DNA from: Hymenobacter artigasi
GTDB lineage: Bacteria; Bacteroidota; Bacteroidia; Cytophagales; Hymenobacteraceae
Assembly (NCBI RefSeq): GCF_012275535.1
Contig: NZ_JAAVTK010000022.1
Coordinates: 1-61,493 of the forward strand
Reading direction: 5' to 3'
DNA length: 61,493 nucleotides
In this document: one piece after another, positions 48,896-57,847 of the stretch
Numbering within the stretch: the stretch's first letter is position 1
Layout of the letters: each line of letters begins with the position of its first letter
Position numbers and translations under genes: made by a program
The notes under the pieces: model-generated
The model's input: only the letters and a program-made list of their open reading frames with translations
What the model was told of the DNA's origin: nothing
Databases searched by the model: none

Positions 48896-50785
48896 CTAAC
48901 CTTCCTGCGACAAAATCAGCACCGCGTAGGGGGCGATGGCAATGCTGCCGTGCCAGCCAAAACCATCGTATTTGCCTTCCTCGGCATCAATGCCGAAGCT
49001 TTCCATGTCGCTGAAATCGCCGTCGTAGCCCTGCCAGTCGCTGTTGAAACGCACCTGCCAGTGGCCGGGGCCGGGCAGGCCAATGGTGTAGGCCTCGTGC
49101 GCCTGGTTGGCGAAATTGGCCAGCACCACGGTGGTATCGCCGGGGCCACCCTCGCCGGCCTGGCGGCCGAAGGCTACCAGCTTGTCGGTGTCGTTGATAT
49201 GGAAAACCCTGGTGTGCTGGCCGCACAGGCCGCGCGTGGTGCCGTGCAGGTTGCGGCGCAGGCCAATGAGGTCGCGGTAGAGGTGCACCAGGCCGCCGCG
49301 CTCCTCCACCCGCTCCCAGCGAATGGGTTCGGTGTCGGCAAACGAGCCGTCGGCGAGGAATTCCTGGCCCTGAAACAGCATGGGGATGCCGGGGGCCGTC
49401 ATCACCAGAGCCGCGCCCAGGCTGGAGCGCTTTTTCGAGAACCAGTGGTCGGCCGCGCCGGGCATTATTTCCTCGGGCACGCGGCTTTTGCCGTTGGCTA
49501 CTTCGTCGTGGCTTTCGGTGTAGATGACGCGGCGGAAAGCGTTGTCATTATAGAGTTGCGTGAGGGCCTGGGCCACGGCATTCATGTCGCGGTCGGCGTC
49601 GTTGGGCGTGGTGAGGGCCTCGCGGATGGGGTACACAAACGAGCCGTCCCATTGCGAGTCGAAGCCCTGGCCGCCTTCGGTGGTGGCTTCGGTGATGGCG
49701 GCGTTGCCGCGCAGGTCCTCGGCGATGGTGATTTTCCAGGGCATGGTCTGGTCGATTTCCTCGTTAATCCAGCGCATCAGGCTCCAGCCGTCGGGCAGGT
49801 CTTCTTCGGGGTTGTCCTCGCCGTTCACGTTGCGGATGAAGGAGATGGCGTCGGCGCGGAGGCCGTCGCAGCGGTACTCGTTCAGCCACATCAGGGCGTT
49901 GTCGCGGATGTACTGGCGCACCTCGGGGCGGCCGTAGTCGGGGCGGTTGTCGCCCCAGGGCGTTTTGGCGCGCCAGTCATTATAGAAGTAAATGCCGCCG
50001 CCGTCGTTCTCGCTCCAGCCATCAAACTGCCACAGGTCCAGGTCGCCGGGGCCGAAGTGGTTGTACACCACATCGAGCACTACGGCGATGCCGTGCTGGT
50101 GGGCCTGCTTCACCATTTCCTTGAAGGCCACCGGCCCGCCGTAGTCGCTTTCGAGCGCAAACGGACACGCCGGGTTGTAGCCCCACGAGCGGCTGCCCGG
50201 GAACTCGGTAGCCGGCAGCAGTTCGATGCAGTTGATGCCCAAATCGCGCAGATAGGGTAGCTTTTCGGCCACGCTCATAAACGTGCCCACGTTCTCGGCA
50301 TCGGGGGCGTTGAAGGTGCCCACGTGCAGCTCGTAAATCACCAGCTCGTTCCAGGCGGGCATCTGGAAATTATCGTCGCCCCAGTCGAAGTTGGGGTCGT
50401 ACACCACCGACGACCCGGCCGAGCTCGTGACCTGCCGGGCGTAGGGGTCGTTGCGGTCGATGGGGTTGCCCTTGTTGAGGAGGTGAAACTTATACTCGTC
50501 GCCGGGCTTGACCCCGGGCACGTCGGTGGCCCAGTAACCATTCTCTTCGGCTTGCAGCGGGGTTGCATCGCCCTGCCAGTCATTAAAAGTGCCGATAACG
50601 GACACCGAATCGGCATTGGGGGCCCACACCCGGAAGGTGGTGCCGGTGGCGTGGGGCACCGCGCCCATGCCGGGCTGTGTGGGGCTGAGGGCCGCTTTCG
50701 GGTGGGCAGCGGGGGCCGGTTTTGTAGTTGCTTTAGGGGCGCTTTTGGCGCGGGAAGCGGGTTCGGAAGCGGAAGCGTTAGGCAT
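48896..50785 (-). CDS. GH13 family protein, 1,4-alpha-glucan branching enzyme-like
   Basis: A 629-residue enzyme. A basic, Ala/Lys/Pro-rich stretch (about 1-38) precedes a CBM48-like domain (FRVWAPNADSVSVIGTFNDWQ). The GH13 barrel has region I VVLDVVYNHFGP, region II GLRADAISFI (nucleophile Asp), region III TIAEDLRG (acid/base Glu) and region IV YTESHDEV. Together these match branching enzymes, which make alpha-1,6 branches in glycogen, and it likely works with the GT3 synthase. Maltooligosyl trehalohydrolase-like enzymes are a less likely alternative. Confidence 0.85.
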   Translation of the reverse strand: MPNASASEPASRAKSAPKATTKPAPAAHPKAALSPTQPGMGAVPHATGTTFRVWAPNADSVSVIGTFNDWQGDATPLQAEENGYWATDVPGVKPGDEYKFHLLNKGNPIDRNDPYARQVTSSAGSSVVYDPNFDWGDDNFQMPAWNELVIYELHVGTFNAPDAENVGTFMSVAEKLPYLRDLGINCIELLPATEFPGSRSWGYNPACPFALESDYGGPVAFKEMVKQAHQHGIAVVLDVVYNHFGPGDLDLWQFDGWSENDGGGIYFYNDWRAKTPWGDNRPDYGRPEVRQYIRDNALMWLNEYRCDGLRADAISFIRNVNGEDNPEEDLPDGWSLMRWINEEIDQTMPWKITIAEDLRGNAAITEATTEGGQGFDSQWDGSFVYPIREALTTPNDADRDMNAVAQALTQLYNDNAFRRVIYTESHDEVANGKSRVPEEIMPGAADHWFSKKRSSLGAALVMTAPGIPMLFQGQEFLADGSFADTEPIRWERVEERGGLVHLYRDLIGLRRNLHGTTRGLCGQHTRVFHINDTDKLVAFGRQAGEGGPGDTTVVLANFANQAHEAYTIGLPGPGHWQVRFNSDWQGYDGDFSDMESFGIDAEEGKYDGFGWHGSIAIAPYAVLILSQEG

Positions 50786-50993
50786 TAGTAAAAACGACTA
50801 CCCGCCGCCCGGGCAGCCGAAAATGCGGCCGGTATTGGACGGTAGGTAAGGCGAGCATACGAAACTGCCGGGTTTTTGGCCGAAGATGCCCCGGTGCCGC
50901 GCACAGCCTGGGCCCCGACGTAAATTTGCCCCTCACCGGAGCAAATTGCGCCGTTTGCGTGTTTGTTACGCAATAATCAGCCCTTACTACCTT

Positions 50994-51404
50994 TTGAAGA
51001 CTCGTCCCAAACCCGTTGTTTTTGGCCTCTATGGCTGGTCGCCCGACTACGGCTTCCGCTACATTCACCCCGCCAACCGCCGCGCTTTCGAGCTGCTGGA
51101 GCCCGTGGGCAAGCTCTTCGAGAAAATTGCCGAAGACGATGAAGGCGAGTGGATTACCATTCGCTACGACGAGCAGCAGTTCCTCGTGCGCCCCGAGCTG
51201 TTCAAGGAAATCTATCACAAGCCCAAATTCAGCTTCGGCGATTCGGTGGAGGAAACCACGCCCCAGCCCGGCCAGTACCGCCACTTCGGCCACATCTCCG
51301 ACGTGTTCTGGAACGAAGCCACCGATACCGCCACCTACCAGATTGTGGAGCGCAAGCGCAAGCTGCCGACGGTGTTTGCGGCTGACGAATTGCGGGCGGA
51401 TTAG
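50994..51404 (+). CDS. Hypothetical cytosolic protein (136 residues)
   Basis: It begins MKTRPKPVVFGLYGWSPDYG if translation starts at TTG 50994. The rest has RYIHPANRRAFELLEPVGKLFEKI, EGEWITIRYDEQQFLVRPELFKEI and a Cys-free, charged C-terminus. It may belong to the DUF6960-type small proteins, but I am not sure. A TAAATTTG box at 50919-50926 would give a 60-base leader. The frame stays open upstream to an ATG at 50886, which is less likely because it precedes that box. Confidence 0.6.
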   Translation: MKTRPKPVVFGLYGWSPDYGFRYIHPANRRAFELLEPVGKLFEKIAEDDEGEWITIRYDEQQFLVRPELFKEIYHKPKFSFGDSVEETTPQPGQYRHFGHISDVFWNEATDTATYQIVERKRKLPTVFAADELRAD

Positions 51405-51411
51405 GGTAGAG

Positions 51412-51477
51412 GGGTGTGGGGGTAGGAGGGTAGGAGGGTAGGAATGGTGCGGATTTTCCCCTCCTACCCCCACACCC
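51412..51477. repeat. G-rich direct and inverted repeat (GGGTGTGGGGGTAGG family)
   Basis: Arms of 19 perfect bases at 51412-51430 and 51459-51477. The left arm runs into three tandem units of GTAGGAGG (51421-51443), a run that could form a G-quadruplex on the plus strand. It separates two convergent genes. Confidence 0.8.
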
Positions 51478-51501
51478 TCCTACCCTCATATCCTAAAAAA
51501 C

Positions 51502-52857
51502 TCAAACCCCCGCCGCAATCCCCACCACTACCGCCACCGCGCCCAGCGCGAACAGCGCGGCCCACAGCGGCGCGGCAAACTTTATCCACTGCTCGAAGCG
51601 TACGCCCGTGGCTGCCAGCATGGCCATGAGGGTGCCGTTGGTGGGCGTGATGAGCTCGCACAGGCCCGCCCCGTACTGAAACGCCAGTACCGTAACCTGC
51701 CGCGAGAGGCCCAGAATATCGGACAGCGGCACCAGCAGCGGCATGGTGAGCGTGGCCTGCCCGCTGCCGCTGGGCACAGGCACGTGCAGCAGGGTTTGCA
51801 CGCCCATCATGCCCAGGGAGGCCAGCGCCACGGGCAGGTGGCCCAGCGGCTCGGCCAGGCCGTGCACAATGGTGTCCACGATGTGGCCTTGCTCCAGCAC
51901 CACGAAAATGGCCCGGGCAAACCCAATCAGCAGGGCCGAAAAGGCAATGTCGCGGAAGCCCGCGATGAAGCCCTCGGCCGTGCCCGTGAGGCCGCGCCCG
52001 CCCACCAGCCCGGCCACAATGCCCAGCCCCAGGAACAGTGCCGCCATCTGCTCGAACTCCCAGTGCAGCTGCACTACCCCGTAGGCAAACACGCCAAACG
52101 CGGCCAGCATAAGCAGTAATACCAGGCCGGAGCGGCTGGTGGTGGCGGGGCCGGCGGCTGCCTCATTGGCATCGAGGCTAAGGTCGGGGGCCTGGCGGTG
52201 GCGCACGGCGTGGCGCGTGGTGGCCCACAGCCACAACCCCACCGCCACCAGCAAAAAGCCCATGCGGTAGGCCCCGCCTGAGAGCAGTGGCAGCTGCGCC
52301 AGCTTCTGGGCAATGCCCACCTGGAACGGATTTATCGGGCTGAAAGAAGCCCCCACGAAGGCCGCCCCCACGCTGGCCGCCACCGCTGTGAGAGTGGGAT
52401 AGCCGAGCCGCCGCATCAGCACCAGCAGCACCGGCACCAGCGGAATTATCTCCTCGCCCATGTTTTCCAGCGCGCCCATAGTGGCGAAGAGCGTGCCCAC
52501 CAGCGGAATCACGAGCACCTCGCGGCCGTGGGCGCGGCGCAGCAGCCAATCGATCCCGAAGCGCAGCGCGCCGGTCTGGTCCACCACCGTAAAGGCCCCG
52601 CCGGCCAGGAAAATCAGGAACACCACGGCGGCCGCGTCGGCCATGCCTTTGGGCACGTCCACCAGCACATCGAGCGGGCCTACCGGGGTGGCGGGCACGG
52701 CGTGGTAGGAGCCGGCCACTACCACCTGCCGCCCCGTTACGGCATCGAGGTGGCGCGTGAATTCGCCAGCCGGCAGCACGTAGCTGAGTGCGGCGGCCAG
52801 GATGATAAAACCCACGATGAGCACCAGCGGGTGCGGAAAACGGAATCCATTTAACAT
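51502..52857 (-). CDS. YfcC family carboxylate carrier (basic amino acid/C4-dicarboxylate antiporter-like)
   Basis: A 451-residue protein with about twelve membrane helices. FRFPHPLVLIVGFIILAAALSYVLPAGEF is the usual YfcC/ArsB-like start, and SFSPINPFQVGIAQ and VPSGSGQATLTMPLLVPLSDILG are the two substrate-site hairpins. GLCELITPTNGTLMAML follows. The ion carried is not predictable. The start codon ATG at 52857 and the next two codons (M-L-N) are encoded by an inverted-repeat arm. Confidence 0.85.
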   Translation of the reverse strand: MLNGFRFPHPLVLIVGFIILAAALSYVLPAGEFTRHLDAVTGRQVVVAGSYHAVPATPVGPLDVLVDVPKGMADAAAVVFLIFLAGGAFTVVDQTGALRFGIDWLLRRAHGREVLVIPLVGTLFATMGALENMGEEIIPLVPVLLVLMRRLGYPTLTAVAASVGAAFVGASFSPINPFQVGIAQKLAQLPLLSGGAYRMGFLLVAVGLWLWATTRHAVRHRQAPDLSLDANEAAAGPATTSRSGLVLLLMLAAFGVFAYGVVQLHWEFEQMAALFLGLGIVAGLVGGRGLTGTAEGFIAGFRDIAFSALLIGFARAIFVVLEQGHIVDTIVHGLAEPLGHLPVALASLGMMGVQTLLHVPVPSGSGQATLTMPLLVPLSDILGLSRQVTVLAFQYGAGLCELITPTNGTLMAMLAATGVRFEQWIKFAAPLWAALFALGAVAVVVGIAAGV

Positions 52858-53007
52858 TTATCAATTAACATTTAACAGGTTCATTAGAGCATGCGGAACT
52901 TCGTGCACCCCCACTACTTTTAGGCAGTAGTTGATGGCAAGATAGGCCGGACGACCACGCAAGGCGACCAGCCGAGCGGTTAAATGTTAATTGATAAATG
53001 CTAAATG
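52849..53007. repeat. AT-rich inverted repeat (TTAACATTTATC family), copy 2
   Basis: Arms at 52849-52876 and 52980-53007 match at about 26 of 28 bases and share CATTTATCAATTAACATT with 4424-4494. The left arm contains the ATG of the YfcC gene (minus strand). The right arm contains the ATG of the small gene at 52998 (plus strand). Confidence 0.85.
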
Positions 53008-53255
53008 TCTTGACCATCACCGCCTTCAAAGCCCTGCACCAGCGCAGCCAGACCGAGCACCTGGCCCGGCACGGCACCCGCCTGGCCGAGCGCCAGGAAG
53101 ACAGCTTCGAGCTCACGCTCTATGCCGTGGAGGGCTTTTATGCCGAAACCTGGCGCAGCCGGGGCGACGAGCATATTCTCTTCATCCACGTTTTCCAGAA
53201 GCCCGCCGGCCTGGGCGACTACCTGCGCCTGGTGCAACTGCCGCACGGCCTGTAA
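52998..53255 (+). CDS. Small hypothetical protein (85 residues)
   Basis: A short soluble protein. MLNVLTITAFKALHQRSQTE starts it, then RLAERQEDSFELTLYAVEGFYAETW and HILFIHVFQKPAGLGDYLRLV. The pattern ELTLYxVEGFYAExW resembles uncharacterised small Bacteroidota proteins. The first three codons lie in the right arm of the AT-rich repeat and repeat the M-L-N opening of the divergent YfcC gene. Confidence 0.65.
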   Translation: MLNVLTITAFKALHQRSQTEHLARHGTRLAERQEDSFELTLYAVEGFYAETWRSRGDEHILFIHVFQKPAGLGDYLRLVQLPHGL

Positions 53256-53302
53256 GGTCCTTGCGCCGCCCCGGCACTACCGCCGCTGCGCAAAAAAGCT
53301 GT

Positions 53303-54316
53303 ATGCGGCAAACCCTACTGTTTTTGATACTGATGCTGCCGGTGAGTCTCAGCCGCCCCAGCTTCGCCCAAGCTACCCCCGCCGCCCCGCGCCCGCCCGA
53401 AGCCTTCGGTTACCGCCGCCTCGTGGTGATGTTCGGGCGCGACAGCGTGCAGGTGCTGCTGCTCTCGAAGCCTGGCGAGGAGAAGCTGAAGAAGCCGCTG
53501 TTGCTGTGGGAGCAGGGCTCGATACCCACGCCGCTAGTGCTCTACGATGCGCGCGGGCCCTACCCGGCGTTTCCGTTTCACCCCAAAAAGGTGCTGGAGA
53601 ATTGCCATATGGCCGTCATCAGCAAGCCCGGCATCCCGCTTACGTTCGATGTGACGGGGCAAGACCCCAACCGCATTTTCCGGGAGCGCCAGCCGCCGGC
53701 TTACTACTGCGCCCGCAACTACCTCGACTATTACCTGCGGCGCGACGAAGCCGTGCTGCGCTACCTCAAAAAGCAGCCGTGGGTTGAGGCCGGGCGCGTG
53801 GTCATCGGCGGGCACTCGCAGGGCACTTCGGTGGTAGCGCACCTGGCCGCCGTGCCGGGCCTGGTAAGCCGGGCCGTGTATCTAAGCGGCAACCCATTGG
53901 GCCGCAATATGTCGATGCTGGCCGAAGCCCGGCAGGCAGCCGACACGGCCGGCGTGGGCTATATCTTCCGGCGCTGGCAGGAAGTAGTGGCTGACCCCAC
54001 CCGCGCCGACTGTCAGGGCGACGACCCGCGCAACGCCTACGGTTTCGGGGCTTCGGAAATGCCCGAGCTGCTGCGCACGCGGGTGCCGGTGTTCGTAGGC
54101 TTCGGCACGCTGGATAAAGGCGTGGCCGGCGACGACTACCTGCGTCTGGAAACCATCCGGCAGCACCGCACCAACTTCACCTACCGCGAATACCCCGGGC
54201 GTGAGCACAACTTCTTCGGCGTGAAAAACGGCCAAACCGACTACGACGACTTCTACTGGGACCAGGTGGGGGAGGACTTTCTGCGCTGGGCCGGGCTGTG
54301 GCCTGGTTCGAAATAG
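53303..54316 (+). CDS. Alpha/beta hydrolase, exported
   Basis: A 337-residue protein with a signal peptide (MRQTLLFLILMLPVSLSRPSFAQA). The nucleophile elbow is VVIGGHSQGTSVVAHLAAV, the acid is in VFVGFGTLDKGVAGDD and the His in YPGREHNFFG. It is likely a periplasmic esterase. The frame extends upstream to 52991 but that overlaps the previous gene. The ATG at 53303 gives a good signal peptide. Confidence 0.8.
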   Translation: MRQTLLFLILMLPVSLSRPSFAQATPAAPRPPEAFGYRRLVVMFGRDSVQVLLLSKPGEEKLKKPLLLWEQGSIPTPLVLYDARGPYPAFPFHPKKVLENCHMAVISKPGIPLTFDVTGQDPNRIFRERQPPAYYCARNYLDYYLRRDEAVLRYLKKQPWVEAGRVVIGGHSQGTSVVAHLAAVPGLVSRAVYLSGNPLGRNMSMLAEARQAADTAGVGYIFRRWQEVVADPTRADCQGDDPRNAYGFGASEMPELLRTRVPVFVGFGTLDKGVAGDDYLRLETIRQHRTNFTYREYPGREHNFFGVKNGQTDYDDFYWDQVGEDFLRWAGLWPGSK

Positions 54317-54355
54317 CAGTGCCGTAATACCTGGATTTTGCCGACCTTGCCGGGC

Positions 54356-55921
54356 ATGAACCGCCGCCTCCCGCTCGCCTTTGCCCTGCTCAAGTTCGTT
54401 TCCGGCTACTTCCTCATCAGCCCGCAGTACGACCTGCACCGCGATGAATACCTATACCTGACCCAGGGCCAACACCTGGCCTGGGGTTATCTGGAAGTGC
54501 CCCCGCTGATTGCGGCGCAGGGCTGGGTGAGCATGGCCCTGGGCGGCGGCTTTTTCTGGGTGAAATTCTGGCCGTTTCTGTGGGGTGCGGCCACGCTCTA
54601 CCTCGTGATGCGGCTGGCGCAGCGGCTGGGTGGCGGCTGGTTTGCCACGGCGCTGGCGGGCACCTGCTACCTGGGCACGGCCTTCGCCCGGCTCAACCTG
54701 CTGTTTCAGCCCAACTCGTTTGAGGTAGTTGGCTTTGTGTTTTGCCTGTACTGGCTGGTGCGGTATGTGCAGGAGGAGCGGCTGCGCTTCCTCTACCTGC
54801 TGGGCCTGGGCCTTGGGCTGGGCTTGCTGAACAAGTACACCACGCTGTTTTTTATTGCCGCGCTGGGTGGGGCGCTGCTGCTCACGCCCTGGCGGCGGTT
54901 GCAATTGAACCGGCACTTCTGGGGGGCGGCGGGGCTGGCGGGGCTGCTGTGGCTGCCCAACGTGGCCTGGCAACTTTGGCACGGCATCCCATTTTTACAC
55001 CACATGCAGCTGCTGCACGACAGCCAGCTGGTGCACGTGAAGGCGGCCGAATTCTGGAAAATGCAGCTGCTGATGTGCATCGGGGCGGTGTGGGTGTGGG
55101 TACCGGGCCTGCTGGCCCTGCTGCTGAGCCGCGCCCTGCGGCCCTACCGGGCGGTGGGGCTGGTGGTGGTGTTCGGCATCGGGCTGCAAGCGCTGCTGCA
55201 CGGCAAAGACTACTACACGCTCGGGTACTACCCAGTGCTGTTTAGCTTTGGGGCGTGGTGGTGGGAGAGCCGATTTAAGCCGCTCCGGCAGCTAAATCAA
55301 CCAGGTGCTTTGGCCTGGCGGCCGGTGGTGCAGGCGGGCCTGCTGGGCCTGCCGCTGCTTTTGCTGCTGCCGATATTGCCGTTCATTTACCCGTTGCGGC
55401 CGCCGGCGGCCATGGCTGCCCTGCGGTCGCGCTACGCCGCCCTGGGCCTCTACCGCTGGGAAGATGGCCAGGACCACGCCCTGCCCCAGGACTACGCCGA
55501 CATGCGCGGCTGGCGCGAAATGGCCGACAAAACCTGGGCCGCCTACCAAAGCCTGCCCGCTGCGGTGCGCGCCCACACCCTCATCAAATGCGATAACTAC
55601 GGGCAGGCCAGCGCCATCAACTACTACAACCGCCACCGGGCCATGCTGCTGGTCCACAGCTTCAATGGCAGCTTTCTGTATTGGTATCCGGTGCGGCCGG
55701 ACTGGCAGGCCATTATCATGATAGACGATGAGCCCGACCCGGAGCTGATTACGCATTTTGCCGCCTGCCGCCCGGTTGCCCGCGTGCGGGACCCTTATGC
55801 TCGTGAACAGGGCACGGTCATCAGCGTTGGAATCAAGCCGGATAGCGAAATAATTAGCCGGGCTAATGGCGAGCACCGCGCCGCCTTGGCCGAGTGGGAA
55901 GGGCCGGCTCGATTGCCCTGA
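54356..55921 (+). CDS. GT39-type (ArnT/PMT-like) membrane glycosyltransferase
   Basis: A 521-residue protein with about eleven membrane helices. The GT39 motif DLHRDEYLYLTQGQHLAWGYLEVPPL holds the conserved catalytic Asp-Glu pair (RDE) early, after helix 1. GTAFARLNLLFQPNSFEVVGF, LNKYTTLFFIAALGGALLL and GKDYYTLGYYPVLFSFGAWWWE follow. It would transfer a sugar from a polyprenyl-phosphate donor, possibly made by the GT2 at 12771, to lipid A, glycan or protein in the periplasm. The C-terminal 150 residues are soluble. Confidence 0.85.
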   Translation: MNRRLPLAFALLKFVSGYFLISPQYDLHRDEYLYLTQGQHLAWGYLEVPPLIAAQGWVSMALGGGFFWVKFWPFLWGAATLYLVMRLAQRLGGGWFATALAGTCYLGTAFARLNLLFQPNSFEVVGFVFCLYWLVRYVQEERLRFLYLLGLGLGLGLLNKYTTLFFIAALGGALLLTPWRRLQLNRHFWGAAGLAGLLWLPNVAWQLWHGIPFLHHMQLLHDSQLVHVKAAEFWKMQLLMCIGAVWVWVPGLLALLLSRALRPYRAVGLVVVFGIGLQALLHGKDYYTLGYYPVLFSFGAWWWESRFKPLRQLNQPGALAWRPVVQAGLLGLPLLLLLPILPFIYPLRPPAAMAALRSRYAALGLYRWEDGQDHALPQDYADMRGWREMADKTWAAYQSLPAAVRAHTLIKCDNYGQASAINYYNRHRAMLLVHSFNGSFLYWYPVRPDWQAIIMIDDEPDPELITHFAACRPVARVRDPYAREQGTVISVGIKPDSEIISRANGEHRAALAEWEGPARLP

Positions 55922-55955
55922 TAGCCGCGAAATAACGCGGTCCGGCCGTGCCCGG

Positions 55956-56474
55956 CTACGCGAGAAATGGAAACCCGGCCAGGTTTTCCCACGGCCCGTT
56001 GCGGTAGGCCCACAGGTGCAGGCCGGTGCCCACGGCTTCAAAGGGCGTAAAATCGGCCTGCAAATCAGCCAGTAGCGCACGGGCCTCGGCCGGCGCTACT
56101 TTGTTTTGGATGGTAACGTGCGGCTGGAGCTTCTGCTGGTCCTGGGGCGTGAGGTGCGGGGCGAAGGCGGCTTGCAGCTGGCGGTGCAGGGCGCGCAGCT
56201 CGTCGTTTTCGAGGGTGAAGGCCACACCCCGGCCCAGCGAGCGCAGGCCCGTGACCGCCAGGGGCAGGGAGCGCTGGCCGGTGGCTATGGCCGTTAGCTG
56301 CGCCTGCACGGCGGCCAGCTCCGCGCCGGGCAGGTGATGAAACAGCGTGAGGTGCGCCGCGAGGTAGTTGATAGCCGGCGGGAAGTGCCGGCGGCGCAAG
56401 TCGTTGAAATAGTCCTGCGCGGCCGCATCGAGCGCGAGGGTGAGAATGAGCGGGGCGGGGGCGGAATCAGGCAT
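55956..56474 (-). CDS. 2'-5' RNA ligase/2H phosphoesterase family protein
   Basis: A 172-residue protein. Its two HxT motifs are HLTLFHHL (about residues 41-43) and HVTIQNKV (about 119-121), as in 2H phosphoesterases. Between them lies LPLAVTGLRSLGRGVAFTLEND. It may hydrolyse cyclic phosphates or ligate RNA, and no partner is seen. Confidence 0.85.
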   Translation of the reverse strand: MPDSAPAPLILTLALDAAAQDYFNDLRRRHFPPAINYLAAHLTLFHHLPGAELAAVQAQLTAIATGQRSLPLAVTGLRSLGRGVAFTLENDELRALHRQLQAAFAPHLTPQDQQKLQPHVTIQNKVAPAEARALLADLQADFTPFEAVGTGLHLWAYRNGPWENLAGFPFLA

Positions 56475-56558
56475 AAACGGAGGGAAGAACGATGCCGGCT
56501 ACTACGCAACCCCGCCCCCCGGGGCCGTAATTTGCCGCTCCACCCACCCACTTTCGCC

Positions 56559-57830
56559 ATGCCGCACCCTGCCCCTTATACCCTCCTCGTTCAGCACGCC
56601 GCGCAGGTGCTCACGCTGGCCGGCGGCCTAACCAGCCGCCCCCTGGCCGGCCCCCACCTGCGCGACTGGACGATAATCGAGCGCGGCTACGTGGCCTGCG
56701 TTGACGACATAATCGTGGCCGTGGGCGCGATGGACGACCTCGACCTGGCCCGCCTCGGCCCCGAAACCCGCCTCGTAGATGCCACCGGCTGCGTGGTAAT
56801 GCCCGGCCTGGTGGAGTGCCATACCCATCTGGTGTTCGGTGGCAACCGCGCCCACGAGTTCGAGCGCAAGCTGCGGGGCGAGTCCTACCTCGATATTCTG
56901 GCTGGCGGCGGCGGCATTCTGAGCACCGTGCGCGCCACCCGCGCCGCGCCGGAAGCGGAGCTGCTGGCCAATGCCCTGCACCACCTCGATGGCTTCCGCC
57001 GCTACGGCGTGACCACCGTGGAGGCCAAAAGCGGCTACGGCCTCGACCGCGATACCGAGCTGCGGCTGGTGCGCGTGGCCCGCGAGGCCGGCCGGCAGCA
57101 GCCGGTGCGGGTAGTGCCCACGTTTTTGGGCGCTCATGTGGTGCCGCCCGAGTTCCGGGAAGCCGGCCCGCAGGCTTACGTCGATTTCATATTGCGCGAA
57201 GTGCTGTCGGACCTGAAGGGGGAGGCGGCTTTTGTGGATATCTTTTGTGAGAAAGGAGCGTTTCCACTCGACGTATCGCGCTATTACCTGGAGCAGGCCC
57301 ACCACATGGGCTTCGGCCTGAAAATCCACGCCGAGCAGCTGCACGACCTGGGCGGCTGCGAAATGGCCGCCGCGCTGGGCGCCACCAGCGTAGACCATTG
57401 CGACTACCTCACGCCCGCCGCCGCCACCCGCATTGCGCAGCAAACCCAGGGGCAAACCGTGGCCGTGTTGCTGCCGCTGGTGCCGCTGTTCCTGCGCCAG
57501 GAAAAATACGCGTCCGGCCGCGAGTTCATCGACAACGGCTTGCCCGTGGCCATCAGCACCGATTTCAACCCCGGCTCGTGCCCCAGCAAAAACCTCTGGC
57601 TGGCCCTGTCCATCGCCTGCCTGAAAATGGGGTTCACGCCCAAGGAAGCCGTGGCCGCTGCCACCCTCAACGCCGCATGGGCCATTGGCCTCGCCGCCGA
57701 CTGCGGCAGCCTGGAACCCGGCAAGCGCGCCGACGTGCTGGTGCTGAACGTGGGCAGCGTGGCCGAAATCCCGTACTGGCTGGGCGAAAACCCGGTGCGC
57801 GAGGTGATAATTGGCGGGCAGTATCAGTGA
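56559..57830 (+). CDS. hutI: Imidazolonepropionase
   Basis: A 423-residue amidohydrolase, the third step of histidine breakdown. The zinc motif is VMPGLVECHTHLVFGGNRAHEFERKL, TTVEAKSGYGLD holds another signature, then KIHAEQLHDLGGCEMA, SVDHCDYL and AISTDFNPGSCPSKN complete the active site. No hutH, hutU or hutG is in the window. The ATG at 56559 is chosen. A longer frame covers the upstream gene's antisense. Confidence 0.95.
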   Translation: MPHPAPYTLLVQHAAQVLTLAGGLTSRPLAGPHLRDWTIIERGYVACVDDIIVAVGAMDDLDLARLGPETRLVDATGCVVMPGLVECHTHLVFGGNRAHEFERKLRGESYLDILAGGGGILSTVRATRAAPEAELLANALHHLDGFRRYGVTTVEAKSGYGLDRDTELRLVRVAREAGRQQPVRVVPTFLGAHVVPPEFREAGPQAYVDFILREVLSDLKGEAAFVDIFCEKGAFPLDVSRYYLEQAHHMGFGLKIHAEQLHDLGGCEMAAALGATSVDHCDYLTPAAATRIAQQTQGQTVAVLLPLVPLFLRQEKYASGREFIDNGLPVAISTDFNPGSCPSKNLWLALSIACLKMGFTPKEAVAAATLNAAWAIGLAADCGSLEPGKRADVLVLNVGSVAEIPYWLGENPVREVIIGGQYQ

Positions 57831-57847
57831 AGCCCCTCGCCGAGATA

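Noticed and set aside
48950..50260. Open frame of 436 codons opposite the branching enzyme
   Set aside because: It is antisense to a gene with all GH13 motifs. Its composition is typical of shadow frames in GC-rich DNA.
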